A stretch of DNA of 64,000 nucleotides from assembly GCF_900996245.1 (NCBI RefSeq), contig NZ_CAAJGK010000011.1:1-64000 (forward strand), in the 5' to 3' direction. The notes beneath the pieces were generated by a model. It was not told the origin of the DNA, ran no database searches, and saw nothing but the letters and a program-made list of their open reading frames with translations. This stretch comes from Paraburkholderia sp. BCC1886. Lineage in GTDB: Bacteria; Pseudomonadota; Gammaproteobacteria; Burkholderiales; Burkholderiaceae. This document shows positions 57,930 to 64,000 of this stretch, one piece after another (the stretch's first letter is position 1; the number at the start of each line of letters is the position of its first letter). Both the position numbers and the translations under genes were made by a program.

Positions 57930-58229
57930 ATGCCCAGAACAGATAAAGACAACTACCAGAACATCGCCATGATGTTACGCGATCTGCCCCTTGGTTATAC
58001 GGCCGACGTATCGGACTACATCGTGTTCTATTGGGATGGCAGCGAACTAGCGGGCGCGCATCTCTCGCCAGATAATCCGGGCGTCGTCGACGAGACGTTC
58101 GCCGTCGAGGAAGTGCTGTGCCTGGTCCCGGAAGTGGTCGAGGACTGGTTGAAGGCGCCGACCTTTACGTTTCGCCAGTCAGTCGTCGCATGGCTGAGTG
58201 ACGCACCGCCGATCGACGCCGGCGTGTAA
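57930..58229 (+). CDS. Hypothetical protein
   Basis: The protein has 99 residues (MPRTDKDNYQNIAMMLRDLP), acidic and Trp-containing (SDYIVFYWDGSELAGAHLSP). GGAG lies nine bases ahead. No family was recognised. It starts a plus-strand group with the small gene and the ligase that follow. Confidence 0.55.
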   Translation: MPRTDKDNYQNIAMMLRDLPLGYTADVSDYIVFYWDGSELAGAHLSPDNPGVVDETFAVEEVLCLVPEVVEDWLKAPTFTFRQSVVAWLSDAPPIDAGV

Positions 58230-58242
58230 CCGGAGATGAGTC

Positions 58243-58443
58243 ATGTGCTATGGGAAACCTGATGAGCTAACTGCGCAACTGCTCGAAGCCTGCGGTCTCA
58301 AGAAGAACGATCTTGGGCACACGGCGCTCGATGACTTCGATCATTTCTGCGCCTACAGCGGATGCATCAAGGAAGAGATCGGTGAGCTTGCCTTCGCGTG
58401 GACGAAGTACGCTTACCTCAGCGCACACCCCTTAGTCCGGTAG
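58243..58443 (+). CDS. Hypothetical small protein
   Basis: This is a protein of 66 residues (MCYGKPDELTAQLLEACGLK) with Cys3, Cys17, Cys51 and Cys60-like spacing not forming a clear zinc site. No family was recognised. It lies 13 bases after its neighbour and 4 bases before the ligase, with GGAGATGAGTC ahead. Confidence 0.5.
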   Translation: MCYGKPDELTAQLLEACGLKKNDLGHTALDDFDHFCAYSGCIKEEIGELAFAWTKYAYLSAHPLVR

Positions 58444-58447
58444 CAGC

Positions 58448-59107
58448 GTGGCCGACTTCGAAGCCGCCGACCTGATGCTCGCCATTCGCGAGCACCGGGT
58501 GTTCTCGCGCGACGGCTGGTTGTTCGAGCTCAAGTACGATGGCTTTCGCTGTCTGATCCGAAAGAAGCGTGAGCGCGTGGAACTCATCTCGCGGCAAGGC
58601 AATTCGCTCAACCAGTCCTTTCCCGACATGGTCGAGCAAGTCGCTCGGGTGAAGGGTGACTTTGTCTGGGATGCGGAGCTTACGGTTGACGAAGCGACGG
58701 GCCAGTCGTCTTTTGATCGGCTGCAAAAACGTGCACGGGCGTCACTGCCTCGATCCGTGAAGGTGGCGATGCAGAACCACCCTGCCCGGCTTTACGTCTT
58801 CGATATCATGACGGCCGGTAAGCGGGATGTCCGTGCCCTTCCCTTGGTTGAGCGCAAAGAGATTCTGCGCGACAGCTTCGAGAACACAAGCGGTCTGGTT
58901 TTCGTTACGGGGATCGTCGCTGCCGGCGAATGGGTCTTCGAGCAAGTGAAGGCACATGACTTCGAAGGCATGATCGCCAAGCGCATGGATGCGCCCTATC
59001 AGCGTGGTCGCTCTCGCGACTGGATCAAGCTGAAGTACGAACACTACTCCCGGCCTGAAGCATTAGGTTTCGGGCGCAAGCTCCCTCCCCTGCCCTCAGT
59101 CGACTAA
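58448..59107 (+). CDS. ATP-dependent DNA ligase, nucleotidyltransferase core only
   Basis: The protein has 219 residues from GTG 58448. Motif I is KYDGFR (Lys29 would carry AMP), motif III-like LYVFDIM, motif IV FEGMIAKR and motif V WIKLKY are all in place. The OB-fold domain that usually follows is missing, as is any LigD polymerase or Ku gene nearby. It resembles the adenylation domain of LigD-type ligases. Core-only proteins may join nicks weakly or act with partners. It is common near imuA on Burkholderiales plasmids, from my recollection. Confidence 0.85.
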   Translation: MADFEAADLMLAIREHRVFSRDGWLFELKYDGFRCLIRKKRERVELISRQGNSLNQSFPDMVEQVARVKGDFVWDAELTVDEATGQSSFDRLQKRARASLPRSVKVAMQNHPARLYVFDIMTAGKRDVRALPLVERKEILRDSFENTSGLVFVTGIVAAGEWVFEQVKAHDFEGMIAKRMDAPYQRGRSRDWIKLKYEHYSRPEALGFGRKLPPLPSVD

Positions 59108-59419
59108 CGCGGGTTCCGGCTCGTCCGGTTCATTCTTCCGCGGTGGTGGCTTCAGACCCGCCAGTGCCCCCAGTCGCAAATTCTGCTCGACGAAAATCAG
59201 GCGCATCTTTTCCATCGCAACCAGCTGGCCCAGCTTCTCATCCTTCCAGGCCTTGTGGACGGATTCGAAATAGCGCTCGAGGCTGATCAAGGTCTGTCGA
59301 CTCTGCGCGATCTCGAGCAGCATCCGTTCGACCTCGGCATTGCCGCGGTACTGTTTCCAGAAGCGGCGCAGTTCATTCAGCCCGATCGGCTCAAATCGAG
59401 GAAGCTCACGCATCATCAT
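59096..59419 (-). CDS. Hypothetical protein downstream of imuA
   Basis: This is a protein of 107 residues (MMMRELPRFEPIGLNELRRF), helical with a Pro/Glu-rich end (KPPPRKNEPDEPEP). Its start overlaps the imuA stop, so the two are coupled and probably both SOS-induced. The 3' end overlaps the ligase end on the other strand by 12 bases. No family was recognised. Confidence 0.6.
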   Translation of the reverse strand: MMMRELPRFEPIGLNELRRFWKQYRGNAEVERMLLEIAQSRQTLISLERYFESVHKAWKDEKLGQLVAMEKMRLIFVEQNLRLGALAGLKPPPRKNEPDEPEPALVD

Positions 59420-60131
59420 CGAGCACCGACACCGGGATTGGCAGCGGCGTCAACTTGCGCGCAACCTTGGTCGGCTGACGCGTCATGCGTCCGTGCTCAC
59501 TGAAGAGAATTGGCGAGTGCTTCAATACAACTTCGAACGGCTCGGTGCCAAGTGGTCCCTTCCGTTTAACGATGTCGATCATCACGCCACGGGTAGACGG
59601 CCGCAGCCCGATTCGCAATGCGGCCGGCGACGCATCCTGCTGTACGGCAAGCGGTCGCAGAATGAAGAGCATCGTTTCAGCCGACTGGGACGCGAGCGAC
59701 AAACGTCGAAGCGCGTCCGCCCGCATGTGTTGCTGCCACATGAGGACCGCACCGCACGTCCCTGCTTTCAAAACCTGCTCGGCGCTCCAGAGCGTATCGG
59801 CACTGGTCTCAGTCTTGAGCAGAAGCAGTTTCTCAATCGGGATGCCGATGTGGTGCAGACCGTGTCCGCTTGGTTCATGCGGGGGCTTGATCAAGACGAT
59901 CGGGCGCTTCGAGACCTGAGTGAGTGCGGGTTGCAACAGGCGCATCTCTCCGATCCCCGGCTGCTGAAGCAGCAGCTCGGTCAAAGCGCCCACCGGCCAC
60001 CCTCCTCCCGGCAACTCCGTCGAGAGATTGTCGTAGCCGGTCGGCACGACACGACCCACCTGGCGAGCCAGTTGATTGGCTCGCCAGAGCGATGGGTGGA
60101 TTTCTTCGATGTGTTTGGGTAAGGCGGACAT
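59406..60131 (-). CDS. imuA: ImuA-like translesion-synthesis accessory protein
   Basis: The protein has 241 residues from ATG 60131. LSTELPGGGWPVGALTELLL (residues about 36-56) followed by QQPGIGEMRLLQPAL is the RecA-like start of ImuA (SulA2-type) proteins. ALRRLSLASQSAETMLFILR and AALRIGLRPS support it. ImuA works with ImuB and DnaE2 in damage-induced mutagenesis. Neither partner is in the window. A perfect LexA box lies just upstream. An in-frame start at 60308 lies beyond the LexA box and is rejected. Confidence 0.8.
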   Translation of the reverse strand: MSALPKHIEEIHPSLWRANQLARQVGRVVPTGYDNLSTELPGGGWPVGALTELLLQQPGIGEMRLLQPALTQVSKRPIVLIKPPHEPSGHGLHHIGIPIEKLLLLKTETSADTLWSAEQVLKAGTCGAVLMWQQHMRADALRRLSLASQSAETMLFILRPLAVQQDASPAALRIGLRPSTRGVMIDIVKRKGPLGTEPFEVVLKHSPILFSEHGRMTRQPTKVARKLTPLPIPVSVLDDDA

Positions 60132-60146
60132 GACGGATGCAAGACA

Positions 60147-60162
60147 CTGTACGGATATACAG
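60147..60162 (-). promoter_or_regulatory. LexA (SOS) box upstream of imuA
   Basis: The minus strand reads CTGTATATCCGTACAG, an exact CTGT-N8-ACAG LexA site, 16 bases before the imuA start. It indicates DNA-damage induction of imuA and the coupled gene at 59096. Confidence 0.88.
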
Positions 60163-60177
60163 CATCCTACACTCTTC

Positions 60178-60489
60178 TCAACGATTCTCTGCTGCCAATA
60201 ATTCAGGGCGCCATTCCCGCACCACTGCCTCGAACTGCTCACTGAACCCCAGCGTGTCGGGGTAGGTGTGGGAGCGCGACGCCAGACGGAAAACGATGCA
60301 CATGTCATCCATGATTTCGTCGTCCACGCCCCAGGCGGTCGTCAGGTCGTAACTGCCGCACGATCCCGCGTTCCACCAAGCAAGGAGAAAGTCGGCGACG
60401 CGCCGGCTTTGATCGGTGTTTCCAACAGCGTGGAGGAGAAGACGAGCCAGCGCCATCTTCTCTTCATGACGAATCTCATCGGGTCGCAT
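60178..60489 (-). CDS. DUF7673-like plasmid protein
   Basis: This is a protein of 103 residues from ATG 60489, with AGGAGGGG seven bases ahead. QSRRVADFLLAWWNAGSCGS, then DDEIMDDMCIVFRLASRSHT and EAVVREWRPELL, match a small family I know from Burkholderiales plasmids and islands (DUF7673). The function is unknown. Confidence 0.7.
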   Translation of the reverse strand: MRPDEIRHEEKMALARLLLHAVGNTDQSRRVADFLLAWWNAGSCGSYDLTTAWGVDDEIMDDMCIVFRLASRSHTYPDTLGFSEQFEAVVREWRPELLAAENR

Positions 60490-60998
60490 ATCCCCTCCTC
60501 CTGAAAGCTGCAAGTGTACTGCGGCGGTATTGCTCGATAAAGCATCGCGCATTGACGGTTAGTTGCATCGCAAGCCGAAAACGTAAAAAACACTACGATC
60601 TACGTAATGCTTAGTACGGCATCGGGGTCTTTGCGACTTCGGTGTCGCACTTATGCCGGTTCGCACGCCAGATCAGCATGAGCAGCCGAGACGGGCATCA
60701 AAACGCGTGGAACATTTCGCGATTGTGACGCTATGTCCATGACAGGACAGTGTTTTCAAGGCGCGCAGTGTGGACCTTGAGTGTTTCACGGACCGGCGAT
60801 CGTTTCACGACTTCACATCTTTTCGAGAAAACCCGATGAAAGCCTTACCTAGCCTTGCATCCCCCTACCCTCTCGCCGGCAAAGTTAACTTGTCACGCCC
60901 TCGTTTACCGTTTACAGTCCCAACGAATTTCGCCTGTCAGCGCTTTATTCGACGCCACTCGGCGAATCCGATCATCACCTTCAGAAAGGACGGGTCTT
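60490..60998. other. Non-coding region upstream of parA
   Basis: This 509-base stretch holds no convincing gene; the frame upstream of parA from 60855 has no ribosome site and is read as untranslated. It contains a pair of GTTTCACG words at 60783-60790 and 60802-60809. It is probably the par operon promoter and ParA or ParB binding area. Confidence 0.5.
60782..60809 (+). promoter_or_regulatory. Two GTTTCACG words, candidate par operator or parS half-sites
   Basis: TGTTTCACG at 60782-60790 and CGTTTCACG at 60801-60809 are direct repeats 19 bases apart, about two helical turns. TGTTTCACG is one half of the chromosomal-type parS palindrome, but the second half is absent. They may bind ParA, ParB or host ParB. 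Confidence 0.4.
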
Positions 60999-62228
60999 AT
61001 GGCAACGTCTGCTAAGCCCATTGTGTCGATAACGCATGCAGTGAACAACCTTCCGACTTCGTTCGCCCTCGATGATATCGAGATTATCAGTCAGCACGCG
61101 AACGAAACGCTCTTGACGGTGCGTGAGCAGATGCTCCTGCCCCACCCCAAGAAGCATGCGCCCGTCTTCACAACGCCGCAGCTCGCAGCGCTGTGCCGGA
61201 CAGATCGCAAGAAGATCAACTACTACTGGGAGCGTCCTGAGCTGGCCCTGCCGCAAGGCACGACCATGCCCCGCTCCCGTGAATTCACTTTAGCCGAGGC
61301 GCGTGAGTGGATCAAGAAGGTCGGTCCCTTCTCCCCTCGCCCGGCGGGTGCTCGAGGCAAGAAGATTGCCGTGGGTAACTTCAAAGGTGGCGTGACCAAG
61401 ACGACCTGCGCCATGACGCTAGCCCAAGGGCTGTCGCTCTTCGGCCGTCGTGTTCTACTCGTCGATCTGGACCCACAAGCCTCCCTCTCCGCCCTGAACG
61501 GCGTCATCGCAGATAGCGAAGTCAGCGAAGAGCAGACCATCCTGCCGCTGATCTACGGCGAGGAAACGGACCTCAAGTACGCGGTGCAGAAAACGTACTG
61601 GGACGGTATCGATCTGATTCCAGCCAGTGCTGCCCTCTTCTCGGCGGAGTTCTATCTCCCGTTCAAGCAATCCCAGAATTCGGACTTCCGCTTCTGGGAC
61701 GTGCTCAATGCTGGCCTTGAGCCCCTGCTGGACGAGTACGACGCGATCATCATCGATACGCCCCCTGCCTTGTCCTACGTAACCATCAACGCCTTCATGG
61801 CAGCTGATGGCCTGATTGTACCGATCCCGCCCAACGCGCTGGACTACGCCTCCTCCACCCAGTTCTGGTCGCTGTTCACCGACCTGGGCAAGAGCATGAA
61901 GAACGTGGTGCCGGACCTGAACAAGCGCTTCGACTTCATCCACGTTCTGCTGACCAAGGTGGACGCGAGCCAGATCGCCACCAACAAGGTTCGCGAGTGG
62001 ATTTCGCGCTCCTACGACAGTCTGGTCCTGCCGATTGAAATCCCGGCGACCACGGTGACGACGACCGCCTCCATGGAGTTCGGGACGGTCTACGACATCT
62101 CGAAGTACGAAGGCAGCAACAAGACCTACCAGCGTGCCCGGGAGGCCTACGACCGCTTCGCTGAAATGATTGACCAACAACTGATGGCGCTCTGGACAGC
62201 GGAGACCCAAGTGGAGGTGGCAGCATGA
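60999..62228 (+). CDS. parA: P1-type partition ATPase ParA
   Basis: The protein has 409 residues from ATG 60999, with AGAAAGGA about nine bases ahead. The N-terminal 115 residues carry a winged-helix region (TTPQLAALCRTDRKKINYYW), as in type Ia ParA proteins that repress their own operon. The deviant Walker A is KGGVTKTT (129-136), Walker A' VDLDPQASLS, and Walker B IIIDTPPALS. It moves the plasmid over the nucleoid with ParB. It overlaps parB as ATGA. Confidence 0.93.
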   Translation: MATSAKPIVSITHAVNNLPTSFALDDIEIISQHANETLLTVREQMLLPHPKKHAPVFTTPQLAALCRTDRKKINYYWERPELALPQGTTMPRSREFTLAEAREWIKKVGPFSPRPAGARGKKIAVGNFKGGVTKTTCAMTLAQGLSLFGRRVLLVDLDPQASLSALNGVIADSEVSEEQTILPLIYGEETDLKYAVQKTYWDGIDLIPASAALFSAEFYLPFKQSQNSDFRFWDVLNAGLEPLLDEYDAIIIDTPPALSYVTINAFMAADGLIVPIPPNALDYASSTQFWSLFTDLGKSMKNVVPDLNKRFDFIHVLLTKVDASQIATNKVREWISRSYDSLVLPIEIPATTVTTTASMEFGTVYDISKYEGSNKTYQRAREAYDRFAEMIDQQLMALWTAETQVEVAA

Positions 62229-63253
62229 GTTTGAGAGACAAGCTGGCTGCGAAGAATGCAGCGATCGCCGTGGCATCTGAGAGCAACCAGGGCGTGGCGC
62301 GCCCCAATGACGGCGCACCCAAGACGGCGCCCGGTCGCCTGTTGGAAGCTATGCCTATGCTGGCCGCCAAGGACAAGCAGCTGCAAGAGCTTCAGACGAC
62401 CAACAGCGAACTGCGTGAGCAGCTCTCGAAGGCCGCACAGGCCGGCGCTGACCTCCCTCTCAAGCAACTCGTCGAAATCCCCGGTCGTCGTCGCAAGCTC
62501 TCGAAGGAAGCCTACGTAGCGCTTCGGGAAAACCTGCGACACAACAAGCTGATCCACCCGGTGGTGGTGCGTAAGGCCGAGGGCGATACGTACGAGATCA
62601 TCTCGGGTCACCATCGGGTCGACGCCTACCGTGAACTGGGCCGTGAGCAGATCCGCGCCGTGATCATGGACAGCTCTGAGGAAGAAGCCACGGACGGCGC
62701 GTTCAACGTCAACCTCATTCAGTCCGGCTTGACTGACTACGAGAAGTATCTGGGCTTCCGGATCCGTCTGGAAAGAACGCCCGGAATGACGCAAGTGGAA
62801 CTGGCTGAACAGACAGGGATTTCGACCGCCCTCGTCTCCTTCATCCTCCAATTCGATCAACTCCCGCCTGACGTGTTATCGATGGTGGAGGAGCGCCCTG
62901 ACCTGCTGGGTGCGACGGCTGTTGCGGCTCTGGCCGGCTACGCGAAGGCGGGTAAATCCGAGCAGGTAGTGACGGCAGTACAGAAGCTGGCAGCGGGAGA
63001 AATCGACCAAGGTCAGGCCGTGAAGCTGGCTGGTGCCGAACCCCCGAAGCCGAAGAAGGTCTCCCCTCCCCCAGTCATGGAAAAGATCAAGGCAGGGAAA
63101 GCGACCTACTGCGAGATGCGTCGCGCGAAGAATGTGTTCCGGCTGGAGTTCAAGTCTGAGGATGAAGCCGAGCGAATCCACACGGCACTCAAGAAGCTGC
63201 TGGAAGACGAGGCGCTGGTGGCAAACACCGCTTCCGAAAAAGAAAGTGCTTAA
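62225..63253 (+). CDS. parB: Partition protein ParB
   Basis: This is a protein of 342 residues. The ParB/Srx CTPase-like domain is visible: LIHPVVVRKAEGDTYEIISG then HHRVDAYRELGREQIRAVI, with the GxxRxxA-type box as GHHRVDAYR. The HTH is TQVELAEQTGISTALVSFIL. The C-terminal 100 residues are Lys/Glu-rich and helical. A coiled coil precedes the domain (LQELQTTNSELREQLSKAAQ). It binds parS and stimulates ParA. Confidence 0.93.
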   Translation: MSLRDKLAAKNAAIAVASESNQGVARPNDGAPKTAPGRLLEAMPMLAAKDKQLQELQTTNSELREQLSKAAQAGADLPLKQLVEIPGRRRKLSKEAYVALRENLRHNKLIHPVVVRKAEGDTYEIISGHHRVDAYRELGREQIRAVIMDSSEEEATDGAFNVNLIQSGLTDYEKYLGFRIRLERTPGMTQVELAEQTGISTALVSFILQFDQLPPDVLSMVEERPDLLGATAVAALAGYAKAGKSEQVVTAVQKLAAGEIDQGQAVKLAGAEPPKPKKVSPPPVMEKIKAGKATYCEMRRAKNVFRLEFKSEDEAERIHTALKKLLEDEALVANTASEKESA

Positions 63254-63322
63254 CAATCAACGGGTTAAGTAGACTAAACAACGTTTTGGAGCAGGAAATG
63301 ACGTAATCGGGCTTCAGAAAGA

Positions 63323-63355
63323 CAAAGGCCCTCAGCTGGAAACTGAGGGCCTTTG
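63323..63355. repeat. Perfect 13-bp hairpin in the origin region
   Basis: CAAAGGCCCTCAG (63323-63335) pairs with CTGAGGGCCTTTG (63343-63355) around the loop CTGGAAA. It has no T tract. It lies between parB and the replication gene and overlaps the first GCTGGAAAC repeat. It may be a terminator for parAB or a regulatory RNA hairpin controlling replication. Confidence 0.6.
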
Positions 63356-63404
63356 CGTAGTGGGCTTGGCTGGAAACCTCGCACCACACTCCCCAGCTGG
63401 AAAC
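63335..63404 (+). repeat. Three GCTGGAAAC repeats, iteron-like
   Basis: GCTGGAAAC occurs at 63335-63343, 63369-63377 and 63396-63404. The first and third have the longer match CAGCTGGAAACTG. Spacing is 34 and 27 bases, not regular as in typical iterons. They lie 90 bases before the replication gene and could be Rep- or ParB-binding sites. Confidence 0.45.
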
Positions 63405-63493
63405 TGGAAAGGGTACTTCTCTCAACCCGGAGTGTAGCGCAACGAGATCGACAGTCAAGCGAATTCAAGCCATTTGAACAATGGACGCTAGAC

Positions 63494-64000
63494 ATGTCTA
63501 TCGCGCAACCTCTCGTTGCTGGCGAGGGTGAAACACATCCTGCCGACTCAGAAGCCGTCGTGGCCTTCTATGCTGACGCTGTGAATCTGCCGTGGAAGAT
63601 CTTCCGCGCCACCTTCCGCGCGAACCACATTGACGCCCTGCCTCAGCGCGCTCGCGCGGTGCTCGCTGCCCTCGCCCGTACCGTTGATCAAGCCAAACCC
63701 TTTGCTGCCATCTTCGCCCGTCGAGAGCTCCTCACCGGCCGCGCAATGCAATCCATGCGCACCTTCTATCGCAGCCTGGATGATCTGGAATCGGCTGGGT
63801 TGATCGATCGTCGCCCCCAAGGTCGCTATGTCGAAGCCGGGCTCTTTGGTCGCGCTTATCTGCATCTCACCCAGCAAGCAGCAGAACTCCTAGGGCTGGT
63901 CGAGCCGCCCGTTGTACACGTACCAGCCGCAGAGCCTGTCTCTTTGACTAGCCCGTCTGCCACCGTGGCAGACGGTGGTATATATAAGGATCTTTCCCCT
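63494..64000 (+). CDS. Plasmid replication initiator, 3' end outside window
   Basis: At least 169 residues from ATG 63494 (MSIAQPLVAGEGETHPADSE). A winged-helix region is visible: RAMQSMRTFYRSLDDLESAG then LIDRRPQGRYVEAGLFGR. Its place directly after parAB and repeats is that of a plasmid Rep gene. The frame runs off the end. I cannot name the incompatibility group. Confidence 0.7.
   Translation, partial: MSIAQPLVAGEGETHPADSEAVVAFYADAVNLPWKIFRATFRANHIDALPQRARAVLAALARTVDQAKPFAAIFARRELLTGRAMQSMRTFYRSLDDLESAGLIDRRPQGRYVEAGLFGRAYLHLTQQAAELLGLVEPPVVHVPAAEPVSLTSPSATVADGGIYKDLSP

Noticed and set aside
59096..60131. A full imuA-imuB-dnaE2 mutagenesis cassette
   Set aside because: Only imuA and a small unknown gene are present; the adjacent genes are a ligase core and a DUF7673-like protein.
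1..64000. tRNA, rRNA, insertion sequence or transposase genes
   Set aside because: None was recognised by eye. A tRNA scan was not possible, so a degenerate tRNA could be missed.

Overview
The window reads as part of a large phage-plasmid, or of a plasmid carrying a giant-phage genome, from a Burkholderiales host (Burkholderia, Paraburkholderia, Ralstonia or Cupriavidus type). The host guess rests on GC-rich codon use, an H-NS protein ending in the PKYQDPKSGATWSGRG signature, a DUF7673-type plasmid protein, an ATP ligase core and an SOS-controlled imuA. No database search was possible, so family calls come from motifs read by eye.

Positions 1 to about 55.6 kb look like a phiKZ-like (jumbo, Chimalliviridae-type) phage. 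The markers are a piece of a multisubunit RNA polymerase beta' chain (48176-49501), an exonuclease plus partial palm of a family B DNA polymerase (43718-45541), thymidylate synthase and thymidylate kinase, a modular endolysin, and very large virion proteins. Four related acidic proteins carry the A/S-x-E cleavage sites typical of phiKZ inner-body precursors. Layout: tail fibres and a papain-fold hydrolase (1-4.3 kb); small unknowns and a NADAR protein (4.4-9.6 kb); nucleotide metabolism (thyA, MazG-like, tmk) with a degenerate HNH protein (9.7-15.6 kb); unknowns including a Nudix protein (15.7-20.2 kb); a virion cluster with a four-member paralogue family (20.3-28 kb); inner-body-like proteins (28-33 kb); more virion proteins including a 1009-residue one (33-40.4 kb); an HExxH metalloprotease and the DNA polymerase piece (42.3-45.5 kb); a toxin-antitoxin pair and endolysin (45.6-47.1 kb); RNA polymerase and structural genes; a DarG-type macrodomain; and an AAA+ ATPase (53.8-55.2 kb).

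From about 55.8 kb to the end the content becomes plasmid-like: H-NS, a TauE/SafE permease, an ATP ligase core, imuA behind a perfect LexA box, a DUF7673-like protein, a P1-type ParA, ParB, a repeat and hairpin region, and a replication initiator that runs off the window. Ordinary rho-independent terminators appear here.

The phage part has its own punctuation. Strong hairpins are followed at once by TATG, usually TATGCCG. The box lies on the downstream side only at co-directional gene ends, and on both sides at the three convergent gene junctions. Separate TTTTATG and ATATGAC boxes lie upstream of several operons and may be promoters for the phage's own RNA polymerase. By contrast, the toxin-antitoxin operon has a bacterial sigma70-like promoter with a palindrome in its spacer, as expected if it is expressed while the element is carried as a plasmid. 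Two different ADP-ribosyl-removing protein types (NADAR and a DarG-like macrodomain) are encoded without any visible DarT toxin, which suggests defence against host DarT systems.
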